Positions 1 through 6,953 of a stretch of 64,000 bases of DNA are shown here, piece by piece. Numbering within the stretch: position 1 is the first letter of the stretch; each line of letters opens with the position of its first letter. The notes beneath the pieces are model-generated. The model made no database searches, was not told where the DNA came from, and saw only the letters and a program-made list of their open reading frames with translations. Source of the DNA: Saprospiraceae bacterium (GTDB lineage: Bacteria > Bacteroidota > Bacteroidia > Chitinophagales > Saprospiraceae); assembly GCA_016710115.1 (NCBI GenBank), contig JADJLN010000007.1:1-64000 (forward strand), in the 5' to 3' direction. A program made the position numbers and the translations under genes.

Positions 1-725
1 ATTGATCCCGCCACCCGGCAAAAGCCGCCCATCGTAACATCATAAGGAGAAAGAACGACCTGAAACTGATCAATGATGTCAATGGAGAAGGGGCTGATCC
101 CGGTTTGACCACCATTTGTCCGGATGACGCAAGTCCAAATACATCATTGTTGATTGCTCGTCGATGTAGATGGCATTACCGGTTTGTTGATACCTCCAAA
201 AGCAGTACCATCACTGTACCCTCCTGCCTGTGGTGTCAATTTGACAAAGTCATCCGGGTCCCGGTTAAGGGTGGGCATGGATTCAATGACTTCGGTCGAG
301 ATCTGGTACTTGCACCGGCAGACTGGCCTGCAGTCCCAGCTTTCGCCGTGATTTCGATGGTGGTCAGTTCAGTCGCTGCATCCTCCATCTTGAAATCAAA
401 CTTGTGTTTCACCCAAACGCAGATTGACTCCTTCCAGTGCTATTTCCCCATAGCCTGTATAGGAAACTGTGATCTGGTAAGGGCCACCTACACGCAGGTT
501 GGACATACGATAATACCCGTTTTCGTTGGTAATCGTCCCGTAAGACGTACCTGATGGGGTATGAATGGCAACCACGGTCGCACCGATCAGCGACTCTCCC
601 GAGGCCTGATCGATGACCTGACCGGTCATGGATGCCGTTGTTGTACCCCCCTGTGCTCGACACCAACTTCCCGGATCGTGGCCATTGCCAGCTTCAGCTA
701 AACAGTTTAGTAATACATTTCTCAT
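1..725 (-). CDS. TonB-dependent receptor, Oar-like, N-terminal part, frameshifted
   Basis: This is the N-terminal part of an outer-membrane TonB-dependent receptor that runs off the left edge. A damaged signal peptide begins at 725. A carboxypeptidase-regulatory-like domain follows (GQVIDQASGESLIGATVV, then NENGYYRMSNLRVGGPY). The plug domain comes next, with DDFVKLTPQAGGYSDG and SPFSIDIIDQFQVVLSPYDV, which are typical of the Oar class of plugs. The reading frame changes at least four times, near 660-690, 395, 310 and 150, and again near 25, where a one-base insertion turns a Gly-Phe-Ala-Gly motif into another frame. The family carries bulky substrates or adhesin-like cargo across the outer membrane. 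The frame breaks look like sequence errors, because conserved motifs continue on both sides of each one. Confidence 0.72.
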
Positions 726-988
726 AGTAAATAGGTTAGTTAAGCAATGCACTGCAAAGGTACCGATAGATGTTAAGAGACTCTTAATTCTCGGATATCG
801 CAAATCAACGAAAAAGACCGGGTTAATGGAAGAAAATTTATCCACATTTGCATGATTTATCATGTGCAATCACCGCATTGAGGGAGAATTCACCATTCAG
901 ACAAAGAAAAGCAGCATAGTATCAATGACTTGAGTCCGCCTTGTTCGAGTGTTGCTTATCTTTCTACCTATTGATCCAATACAGAAAC

Positions 989-1802
989 ATGGCTTACATC
1001 CACGGGTTCTCAGAAGAAGAACAGAATCGGCTGCTCAGCCAGAATGAAGTTCTCGCACCCTATATCTACCGTAACCTGGACTTCTCTTCATTCACGCATA
1101 TCGTGGAGATTGGCTGTGGTGTCGGTGCCCAGATGATCACCCTCCTGAATTCCTGTCCCGGATTATCCATCACGGGGATTGAACAATCACCAAAACAAGC
1201 GCATCGCGCCAGGATCCACCTGAGTCACTTTCCAGGCTTCCAGAACAGGTATGACATTCTGGAAGATGATGCAAAACGAATACACCCAAAATTTTCACAA
1301 CCGGTAGATGCTGCTTTCATGGTCTGGGTGTTGGAACATGTGCCACAACCCGAGTTGTTGCTGATGAATACCCGAACCTGGCTGCCTGCTGGCAAACCCC
1401 TCTGGATCACAGAAGTCTTTCATCCCAGCTTCCGGATCTGGCCTGAATCTCCGGCAATTCTGGCCTTATTGGCAGGATACCCTGGACTATCAGGTTTCCC
1501 TGGGAGGCGATCCGGCAATTGGCATTCGTCTGGCCAATCTGCTTGACCAGGCGGGATTCACCGACATCCAGACCCAACCTCACCTCTTTTTCCTGGATCG
1601 AACCCGTAAAGAAGAGCGCCAGACCATGATGACCTATTGGCTGGATCTGATGCGGAGTGCCTTGCACGAAACACTGGAAGCCGGATTCACCACGATCGAG
1701 CGGTGGCAGGCAGCTGAATCCCGTATGCGGGAATTATTCGAACTCGATGAGACCGTCTTTTACTATTCGTTCATTCAGGCCAGTTGCCGGAGCCCGTTTT
1801 AA
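989..1802 (+). CDS. class I SAM-dependent methyltransferase, frameshifted
   Basis: The start at 989 gives a protein beginning MAYIHGFSEEEQNRLL. The SAM-binding motif I VEIGCGVGAQ lies near residue 38, followed by an acidic loop (GIEQSPKQ) and a motif IV-like stretch (FMVWVLEHVPQPE), the usual order for a class I methyltransferase fold. The frame breaks near 1455, and the C-terminal third (ending SFIQASCRSPF) continues in another frame to a TAA at 1800-1802. The complete protein would be about 271 residues. The substrate cannot be told from the sequence. The gene converges on a deoxynucleoside kinase, and the two share the bases TTAA as stop codons on both strands. Confidence 0.75.
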
Positions 1803-2373
1803 AACAGGCCGTAGATCTCCGTATTCACTTTCTCAATGATCGCACCCAGATCAGCAGGATTCTGCTTGAAATCCAGCTCATCCACTGTAATCACCAGGAG
1901 GCGGCCATCCGAATAGGAGTCGATCCACTTCTCATACTTGGCGTTCAGTCGCTTCAGATAATCGAGACTCATATTGCCCTCATACTGCGGCCGCGATCTG
2001 AATATGACTCATTTAACTCGAACAGAGAAAGATAATTCCGGAAATCACGTGTACTCATCAACCCCATTTCATGGAGGTTGGGCGCAAAAATGTGCGCATC
2101 CTCATAAATCGTTCTGTCCTGTATGACAGTGCGATCCCCATTGTGGATCTCCAGGATCTGTTGAAACCGGTGGTGAAGAAAATAGATTTGCAAATTGAAG
2201 GACCATCGATGCATGTCGACGTAGAAATCACTCAGATACGGGTTGTTATCTGTTGATTCGTAGTGGACATCCCAGCTGAAATGCCTGGAAAGCTGTTCTG
2301 AAAGTGTTGTTTTTCCAGAACCGATATTGCCAGCCACGGCAACATGTTTGATGGCTGGTTTGGACATCTGCAA
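1799..2373 (-). CDS. deoxynucleoside kinase with internal deletion and frameshift
   Basis: This dNK/dGK-family kinase phosphorylates deoxynucleosides for salvage. The P-loop GNIGSGKTT is near residue 15, the substrate-site motif RWSFNLQIYFL near 57, and the DRTIYEDAHIF (ERS/DRY-type) motif near 87. After SLFELNES the family normally has about 25 residues that include a hydrophobic PPDLLIYLRAS strand. Here the sequence jumps almost directly to the RGR lid motif and then shifts frame by one base. The last 60 residues (NMSLDYLKRLNAKYEKW to the end) are intact in the new frame and stop at 1799. An in-frame loss of about 25 codons near 2000 plus a one-base loss near 1990 explains the picture, so the sequence as given would not encode a working enzyme. 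Confidence 0.8.
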
Positions 2374-2575
2374 CGGGTTTCCTCGATTAAAACGTCCAAG
2401 GTAAACAATTGTCAGAAAGACGCGCTTAACCAGAATCGGGTAATTATCTCACCCGTTCCTGCAACCATTTTCATCCGTTAACCCGATCTTTCGCCACACT
2501 CATCGAAAAAGATTCAAGGTGAGTATCGGAATTCCGACCTTGTCACCCGACATGAATCTGACAGAACCAAGAAGA

Positions 2576-3261
2576 ATGGAAACGATGATCAAAGTTCAGG
2601 ATCTCAAGAAACTGTATCGCATGGGGACAGAAACGATCTATGCTTTGAACGGGGTCAATCTGGATATTTCCCGAAATGAGTACGTGGCATTGATGGGTCC
2701 ATCTGGTTCCGGCAAGTCTACACTGATGAACCTTCTGGGCTGCCTGGATACACCGTCATCGGGCACTTACCAACTCAACCAAACAGACGTTTCCAAGTTG
2801 AATGATGATGATCTTGCCGAGATCCGCAACAAGGAGATCGGATTCGTTTTTCAAACGTTTAATCTCTTGCCCGGCTGTCCGCTTTGGATAATGTGGCCCT
2901 GCCACTCGTGTATGCCGGGCTCGGTCGTCATGCCCGGTTGGAAAAGGCTGGACAGGCTCTCACCTCTGTAGGCCTGTCCGATCGGATGGATCACCGGCCC
3001 AACGAACTTTCCGGTGGCCAGAGACAACGGGTAGCTGTTGCCCGGGCCCTGGTCAACAACCCGTCCATTATCCTTGCAGATGAACCTACCGGTAATCTCG
3101 ATTCAAAGACCTCCTATGAGATTATGGACCTCTTCGATAACTTGCATGCACAGGGAAACACCATCATTATTGTTACCCACGAACCAGACATTGCCCAGCG
3201 AACACATCGGATCGTAAAACTCATTGATGGCGTTATCGAATCCGATGAACGGATCAAATAG
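2576..3261 (+). CDS. ABC transporter ATP-binding protein, LolD/MacB type, frameshifted
   Basis: This is the ATPase of a MacB/LolD/FtsE-type exporter. It has Walker A GPSGSGKST, a Q-loop at GFVFQTFNLLP, signature LSGGQRQRVAVARAL, Walker B IILADEPTGNLDS and a switch His (VTHEPD). The frame breaks near 2870, where CCCC appears to have lost one C: restoring it reads LLPRLSALDNVALPL without interruption. The length (about 228 residues) is normal for the family. The start at 2576 is chosen because the family begins a few residues before the 'IKVQDLKKLY' strand; ATG 2585 is equally possible. No permease lies next to it. The gene after it, starting 9 nt downstream, is a cobalamin adenosyltransferase. 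Confidence 0.85.
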
Positions 3262-3269
3262 AAAAAGGT

Positions 3270-3821
3270 ATGGCATTCAGGATTTATACAAAAACAGGGG
3301 ATCAGGGGGAAACCGGGCTATTTGGTGGCCAACGATTGTCCAAAGATGATTTGCGGATTGAAGCCTATGGTACCATTGATGAATTGAATGCCTCAGTCGG
3401 CTCACTGGCGGATGAGGTGCTCTCTGCGGAAATCAAAGATATACTCCGCCTGATTCAGCATGATCTCTTTGTGATTGGATCGCACCTGGCAACCATGCCT
3501 GGTAAAAACCTGAGTCTCCCGCCACTTCCCGAAGCACAGATCCAGGTCATGGAATCACTCATGGATCTATGGGATGAAACACTCCCTCCACTAAAGAACT
3601 TCATTCTCCCGGGAGGGCATTCGACAGTGAGCAAGGCACATCTGGCCAGATGCATCTGTCGGCGAGCTGAAAGACGGACAATCAGCCTGAGTCGCAGGGA
3701 AAAAATTTCTCCTCAAATAGTGGTCTATCTCAACCGATTGTCTGACTTCTTCTTTATGCTTGGCCGTAAACTGGCGCTTGATTTGGGGGTCACTGAAATT
3801 ATCTGGGAGCCTCGGAAGTAA
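3270..3821 (+). CDS. cob(I)yrinic acid a,c-diamide adenosyltransferase (PduO type)
   Basis: This enzyme transfers the adenosyl group of ATP to cob(I)alamin, giving adenosylcobalamin. The N-terminus IYTKTGDQGETGLFGGQR is the ATP-binding motif of PduO-type ATRs. The central ELNASVGSL, the FILPGGH stretch and the C-terminal RRAERR and YLNRLSDFFF motifs are all in place over 183 residues, the normal length. The gene follows the ABC ATPase by 8 nt and probably shares its transcript. Its last 23 nt overlap the convergent DUF5522 gene. Confidence 0.93.
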   Translation: MAFRIYTKTGDQGETGLFGGQRLSKDDLRIEAYGTIDELNASVGSLADEVLSAEIKDILRLIQHDLFVIGSHLATMPGKNLSLPPLPEAQIQVMESLMDLWDETLPPLKNFILPGGHSTVSKAHLARCICRRAERRTISLSRREKISPQIVVYLNRLSDFFFMLGRKLALDLGVTEIIWEPRK

Positions 3822-3996
3822 TCTCTTCATTGCCGCTATATGGACAATTCCGGCAACCGCTCTGGCAGCAATAGCCTCGTTTGCGCAAGAACTCGGCCGT
3901 CAGCACCATCAACCCATGCTCCAGGATAAAGTCTTCCCCTTCTCGCAATGGCCCTTTGGGGATTGACATTTGGTCCGTTTCTATATCGGTGGTCAT
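3799..3996 (-). CDS. small conserved protein, DUF5522 type
   Basis: This protein of 65 residues (or 56 from the inner Met at 3969) carries the clustered-cysteine signature GYCCQSGCRNCPYS near its C-terminus, which fits the DUF5522 family of small Bacteroidota proteins of unknown function. Four Cys in CCxxGCxxC suggest metal binding, but that is inference. A perfect TAnnTTTG box on the minus strand ends 6 nt before the upstream ATG, so the shorter form with a normal 5' leader may be the real product. The 3' end overlaps the adenosyltransferase gene, and the gene is divergent from the cysteine-leader operon. Confidence 0.7.
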   Translation of the reverse strand: MTTDIETDQMSIPKGPLREGEDFILEHGLMVLTAEFLRKRGYCCQSGCRNCPYSGNEEITSEAPR

Positions 3997-4001
3997 CGCT
4001 G

Positions 4002-4009
4002 CAAATTTA
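4002..4009 (-). promoter_or_regulatory. -7 box for the DUF5522 gene
   Basis: The minus strand reads TAAATTTG here, an exact match to the Bacteroidota -7 consensus TAnnTTTG, 6 nt before the first ATG of the DUF5522 gene. No convincing -33 TTTG was found at the expected distance. Confidence 0.4.
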
Positions 4010-4028
4010 GCCCAAACTTGATTGACCT

Positions 4029-4060
4029 CTTGACTGGTCTTTCAAAACATCCTAACATTG
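4029..4060 (+). promoter_or_regulatory. possible promoter of the cysteine leader operon
   Basis: CTTG at 4029-4032 and TAACATTG at 4053-4060 are 20 nt apart and each differ by one base from the Bacteroidota elements TTTG and TAnnTTTG. If used, transcription would start close to the ATG at 4065, so leader peptide 1 might be translated without a 5' leader. The match is weak, and this is inference. Confidence 0.3.
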
Positions 4061-4064
4061 CCCT

Positions 4065-4130
4065 ATGAGCACATTTTTCACTGAAGATGTTTGTTGTTGC
4101 TGCTGGTTCCCAATCGGGAAGGGGTGGTAG
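4065..4130 (+). CDS. polycysteine leader peptide 1 (21 residues)
   Basis: A short reading frame ATG 4065 to TAG 4128-4130 encodes 21 residues with four consecutive Cys at 10-13 (codons TGT TGT TGC TGC at 4092-4103), followed by Trp14 (CCCCW). It resembles no folded domain. The Cys run is followed three bases later by a small hairpin, and the frame stops 25 nt before an intrinsic terminator. The next genes downstream make cysteine. That is the arrangement of an amino-acid attenuator: ribosomes short of Cys-tRNA would stall on the run. Translation has not been shown; the support is the codon run, its position and the RNA pairings described for the attenuator. Confidence 0.75.
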   Translation: MSTFFTEDVCCCCWFPIGKGW

Positions 4131-4193
4131 CATGATATCCAGGTGATCATGACCAAAAAGGCCATCCCGAGCATTCGGAATGGCCTTTTTTTA
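4092..4193 (+). promoter_or_regulatory. cysteine attenuator 1
   Basis: Three mutually exclusive pairings can be read. Pairing 1:2 is TTCCC (4107-4111) with GGGAA (4116-4120). Pairing 2:3 is TCGGGA (4114-4119) with TCCCGA (4165-4170). Pairing 3:4 is the terminator stem, which uses 4165-4170 in its 5' arm. Cys codons end at 4103, just before segment 1. A ribosome stalled there would cover segment 1 and free segment 2 to pair with segment 3, which blocks the terminator. With ample Cys the ribosome moves on and the terminator forms. Confidence 0.7.
4155..4193 (+). terminator. intrinsic terminator of attenuator 1
   Basis: The stem is AAAAAGGCCAT (4155-4165) with ATGGCCTTTTT (4180-4190), then a C/A mismatch, then CCGA (4167-4170) with TCGG (4175-4178) around a GCAT loop, followed by seven T. 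No gene ends just before it except leader peptide 1. Confidence 0.88.
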
Positions 4194-4205
4194 TTCATTT
4201 ACACA

Positions 4206-4316
4206 ATGATGAACAGGACAATAAAGAAGATGCAAAATCGAACTGTCCATATCGATACAACACATTGCTGCTGTTGTTGTCCTTCCCTCCAACGACAGTG
4301 CTGTCTATGCATGTAA
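4206..4316 (+). CDS. polycysteine leader peptide 2 (36 residues)
   Basis: ATG 4206 opens a 36-codon frame that ends at TAA 4314-4316. It has five consecutive Cys at residues 21-25 (codons 4266-4280) and three more at 32, 33 and 35, so eight of 36 residues are Cys. Shorter forms could start at ATG 4209 or 4230. It begins 13 nt after terminator 1 and ends 24 nt before a second, stronger terminator. The sequence differs from leader 1 apart from the Cys run, so this is not a simple local duplication. I read it as a second leader peptide sensing Cys-tRNA. A small metal-binding Cys protein is the alternative, which the terminator placement makes less likely. Confidence 0.75.
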   Translation: MMNRTIKKMQNRTVHIDTTHCCCCCPSLQRQCCLCM

Positions 4317-4375
4317 CCCATCCGGAAACATCAATCATACAGGGCCTGTCGTGAAAGCGACAGGCCCTTTTTCTT
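4266..4375 (+). promoter_or_regulatory. cysteine attenuator 2
   Basis: ACGACAG (4292-4298, inside the leader frame) is exactly complementary to CTGTCGT (4346-4352), which overlaps the 5' arm and loop of the terminator. This is a 7-bp antiterminator. The same segment can instead pair with TGTTGT (4275-4280) in the Cys codons themselves, with one G-U pair, or form the local GACA/TGTC hairpin at 4294-4305. A ribosome stalled on the Cys run would prevent the competing pairing and leave 4292-4298 free to open the terminator. Confidence 0.7.
4341..4375 (+). terminator. intrinsic terminator of attenuator 2
   Basis: A perfect 11-bp stem AGGGCCTGTCG (4341-4351) / CGACAGGCCCT (4358-4368) with loop TGAAAG is followed by TTTTTCTTTT. 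It ends about 18 nt before the start codon of the cysM-like gene, so unless it is overridden it would shut off the operon. Confidence 0.93.
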
Positions 4376-4392
4376 TTCCTTATTGCAATCAA

Positions 4393-5076
4393 ATGAAATC
4401 GACCCAACTCACACCCATTCTGATCAATCATCGTCGATTGAATACGCTCGGCAATTCCATCGGGCAGACTCCCTTGCATGAATTTCCATCCCTGTCACCG
4501 CGACCAGGTGTTCGCATTTTTGGCAAACTGGAATGGTATCAGATGAGTGGCAGTGTGAAAGCCCGTGCCGCCTATCATATCATCCGGTATGCCATCACCA
4601 CTGGTCGCTTGAGGCAGGGACAACGTCTGCTCGATGCAAGTAGCGGGAATACAGGTATTGCCTATGCTTCGATTTGTGCTGCCCTGGGTATTCCGTTCAC
4701 GCTTTGCCTGCCTGAAAATGCCTCAAAGGCACGGATCCAGATCCTTCGAGGCCTCGGGACGGAATTGATCCTGACATCCCGTATGGAAGGTACAGATGGT
4801 GCTCAACAGGTCGCAGCAGAACTGGCAGCATCTGCACCTGGCACATATTATTATGCCGATCAGTACAACAACCCACGAAACTGGCGTGCTCATTTCTATG
4901 GCACGGCTCGTGAAATCCATCTTCAGACAGGTGGCAGGATCAGTCACTTTGTTGCGGGATTAGGGACAACCGTTGGCACCAGGCAGGTCGCTGACCAGTG
5001 CCGCCAGGCGACACTCGTCACCATCCTGCCTGACAATGGTGAAAAATATGCTGAAGTTCTCTCACAAATACGTTGA
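4393..5076 (+). CDS. cysM: CysM-like PLP-dependent cysteine synthase, internally deleted
   Basis: This is a fold-type II PLP enzyme of the cysteine synthase family. The PLP Lys is K56 in GSVKAR, the phosphate and substrate loop is SSGNTGIAYA, and TLCLPENASKARI and DQYNNPRNWRAHFYGT are typical of CysM rather than CysK. The start at 4393 is used because the earlier in-frame Met lies inside the terminator hairpin. After GLGTTVGTR (about 4970) the sequence jumps to QVADQCRQATLVTILPDNG, the family's C-terminal segment, so about 75 residues are missing although the frame is kept. The encoded 227 residues compare with about 300 for the family. The last residues lie 4 nt before the JAMM gene. With the linked CysO- and MoeZ-like genes, the expected reaction is transfer of carrier-bound sulfide to an activated serine, which in mycobacteria is O-phosphoserine; the acceptor here is unknown. 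Confidence 0.82.
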   Translation: MKSTQLTPILINHRRLNTLGNSIGQTPLHEFPSLSPRPGVRIFGKLEWYQMSGSVKARAAYHIIRYAITTGRLRQGQRLLDASSGNTGIAYASICAALGIPFTLCLPENASKARIQILRGLGTELILTSRMEGTDGAQQVAAELAASAPGTYYYADQYNNPRNWRAHFYGTAREIHLQTGGRISHFVAGLGTTVGTRQVADQCRQATLVTILPDNGEKYAEVLSQIR

Positions 5077-5080
5077 TATC

Positions 5081-5497
5081 ATGTTTGTACAAATCAAAAA
5101 GAATGTCATGACCGGCATTTTCAACCATGCACTCGCAGATTTTCCCAATGAATGCTGCGGATTTCTATATGGGATCGAAAAAGGGAAGCGGATCATTGAC
5201 CATTATGCCCCCGTTATAAACGAACAGCAAGGCGACCAACGTCGACGATTTGCGATTGATCCGATTGATTATTTGCGGGCAGAACGCCAGGCTCTTGAAT
5301 GGGATAGTCAATTGGTTAGTATCTATCATTCACACCCTTTGCACCCTGCCCAGGCAAGTGAACATGATCTTGCCCAGGCTATGCCCTGGTTTTCTTATGT
5401 CATTGTATCTGTCTTTCCCGATCACATCCGGGAGATCCGCAGTTGGCGACTCGATGACCAACTCCCCGAATTTCAGGAAGAATCCATCACCCACTAA
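5081..5497 (+). CDS. JAMM/MPN metalloprotease, Mec+-like
   Basis: This single-domain JAMM protease of 138 residues has the full zinc site: Glu24 in NECCGFLYG, then His83-Ser84-His85, and Ser93 and Asp96 in HSHPLHPAQASEHD (HxHx7SxxD). Such proteins cleave after the C-terminal Gly-Gly of sulfur-carrier proteins. In mycobacteria Mec+ releases cysteine from CysO, and in Pseudomonas QbsD trims a carrier precursor. It sits between the cysM-like gene (4 nt upstream) and the carrier gene (11 nt downstream). The carrier ends GG plus seven residues, so this protease may both mature the carrier and release the Cys adduct. Confidence 0.88.
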   Translation: MFVQIKKNVMTGIFNHALADFPNECCGFLYGIEKGKRIIDHYAPVINEQQGDQRRRFAIDPIDYLRAERQALEWDSQLVSIYHSHPLHPAQASEHDLAQAMPWFSYVIVSVFPDHIREIRSWRLDDQLPEFQEESITH

Positions 5498-5508
5498 ATC
5501 CACTAATC

Positions 5509-5802
5509 ATGGCCACGATTATGATCCCAACCCCCTTGCGTAAATTCACCGAAAACCGATCATCATTAGAATCCGAAGCCTCTACGGTCGATGCCGCAAT
5601 CACCAATCTGATTGTTGCCTATCCTGCACTCCGGCAGCATATACTGGATTCAGACCTGCAGATCCGATCCTTTGTCAGGATCTTTGTCGGTGATACAGAT
5701 TACGCTGAGCTGCAGGGTATATCCACACCGGTGGATTCGGCCTCAGTGATCAGCATAGTACCTGCTATCGCAGGTGGTAGTTCATCTCAACAACCGGAGT
5801 AA
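5509..5802 (+). CDS. CysO/MoaD/ThiS-like sulfur carrier with C-terminal extension
   Basis: A 97-residue beta-grasp protein. IPTPLRKFTENRSSL, then SFVRIFVGDTDY, then SVISIVPAIAGG follow the CysO/MoaD order, including the 'I(V/L)PA(I/V)AGG' end. The Gly-Gly is at residues 89-90, but seven more residues (SSSQQPE) follow it, so the protein as encoded cannot be adenylated at Gly until the tail is removed. The neighbouring JAMM protease is the obvious candidate for that step. The following E1-like gene starts 5 nt downstream. The carrier's role is to hold sulfide as a thiocarboxylate for cysteine synthesis. Confidence 0.87.
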   Translation: MATIMIPTPLRKFTENRSSLESEASTVDAAITNLIVAYPALRQHILDSDLQIRSFVRIFVGDTDYAELQGISTPVDSASVISIVPAIAGGSSSQQPE

Positions 5803-5807
5803 CCACG

Positions 5808-6950
5808 GTGCAGTCCGAAAGTCATTCCCATTTCAGTAGTGAAGAACTTGCACGCTATTCCCGCCATATTATTATCCCCGAATTCGGTCTGGCAGGTCAG
5901 CAGGCATTAAAGAACGCTCGCGTACTGATTATCGGTTCAGGCGGATTGGGTAGTCCGAGTCTGCTCTACCTGGCCGCCGCCGGTGTAGGCCATATTGGCA
6001 TTGTCGATTTCGATACGGTTGATGACAGCAACCTTCAACGGCAGGTCCTTTTCACTACTGAGGACATCGGAAAAAGCAAGGCATACCAGGCACAGCAACG
6101 TCTGCAAGCCCTGAACCCCCATATTGATATTACTGTACATGAATTGCGGCTGGACAGTCAAAATGCACGCGAACTGATCCGGGGATACGATGTGGTGGCC
6201 GATGGTACAGACAATTTTCCGACCAGGTACCTGGTCAATGATGCCTGCGTGTTGGAGGATAGAGTCAATGTCTACGCATCCATTTTTCAGTTTGAAGGGC
6301 AGGTTTCTGTTTTCAACTATCTCTATCCGGATGGAACCCGAGGCCCGAACTACCGCGATATTTTCCCAGAACCACCGCCCCCGGGCCTGGTGCCAAACTG
6401 TTCCGAAGGGGGTGTACTTGGCGTGCTGCCGGGTATCATTGGTTCGATGCAGGCACTGGAGGTCATCAAGGTCATTACCGGAGTCGGTGAACCACTTGCC
6501 GGAAAACTCTTTCTGTTTGACGCTGCCTCATTCCACACCCGTTTTCTCAAGATCAGGAAGAATGAAGCACTGACGATCAATGAACTGATCGATTATCAAC
6601 AGTTTTGCGGGCTTGACAAACCGGAATTGCCCGTACCTGAAATTACCGTACAGGAACTGGACAACTGGCGAAAGAACGGGGTCGACTTTCAGTTGATCGA
6701 TGTACGGGAGCCCTATGAATTTGCCATTGCTGAAATCGGGGGAGAACTGATGCCGGTGGGACAGATCAGCTCTTTTTTACCTTTTATTTCAACCGACAGG
6801 AAGGTGGTCATCCATTGCCGTAGCGGTGTGCGAAGTGCACGGGCAATCCGCGAATTGCAGAACCTGCAACCATTTGACAACCTATACAATCTCAAAGGAG
6901 GAATCATCGCCTGGAGCCAGGAGATCGATCAGCAAATACCGCAGTATTGA
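5808..6950 (+). CDS. MoeZ-like E1 adenylyltransferase fused to rhodanese
   Basis: Residues 1-250 are a ThiF/MoeB E1 domain with nucleotide motif GSGGLGSP (43-50), DFDTVDDSNLQRQ (about 67-79), DGTDNFPTRY and the catalytic-loop Cys198 in PNCSEGGVLG. Residues about 275-380 form a rhodanese domain with catalytic Cys337 in HCRSGVRS. The zinc CxxC pairs of E. coli MoeB are absent, as in MoeZ. The protein adenylates a carrier's C-terminal Gly and transfers sulfur to it as a thiocarboxylate. The start is a GTG at 5808, 5 nt after the carrier gene. It completes the four-gene sulfur route and is the last gene of the operon; the next gene faces it. Confidence 0.92.
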   Translation: MQSESHSHFSSEELARYSRHIIIPEFGLAGQQALKNARVLIIGSGGLGSPSLLYLAAAGVGHIGIVDFDTVDDSNLQRQVLFTTEDIGKSKAYQAQQRLQALNPHIDITVHELRLDSQNARELIRGYDVVADGTDNFPTRYLVNDACVLEDRVNVYASIFQFEGQVSVFNYLYPDGTRGPNYRDIFPEPPPPGLVPNCSEGGVLGVLPGIIGSMQALEVIKVITGVGEPLAGKLFLFDAASFHTRFLKIRKNEALTINELIDYQQFCGLDKPELPVPEITVQELDNWRKNGVDFQLIDVREPYEFAIAEIGGELMPVGQISSFLPFISTDRKVVIHCRSGVRSARAIRELQNLQPFDNLYNLKGGIIAWSQEIDQQIPQY

Positions 6951-6953
6951 TCT

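Noticed and set aside
4206..4316. Leader 2 as a small metallothionein-like Cys protein.
   Set aside because: The Cys residues are one block of five followed by a few others, not CxC/CxxC spacing, and the frame ends directly before a terminator that has a matching antiterminator, which is better explained by attenuation.
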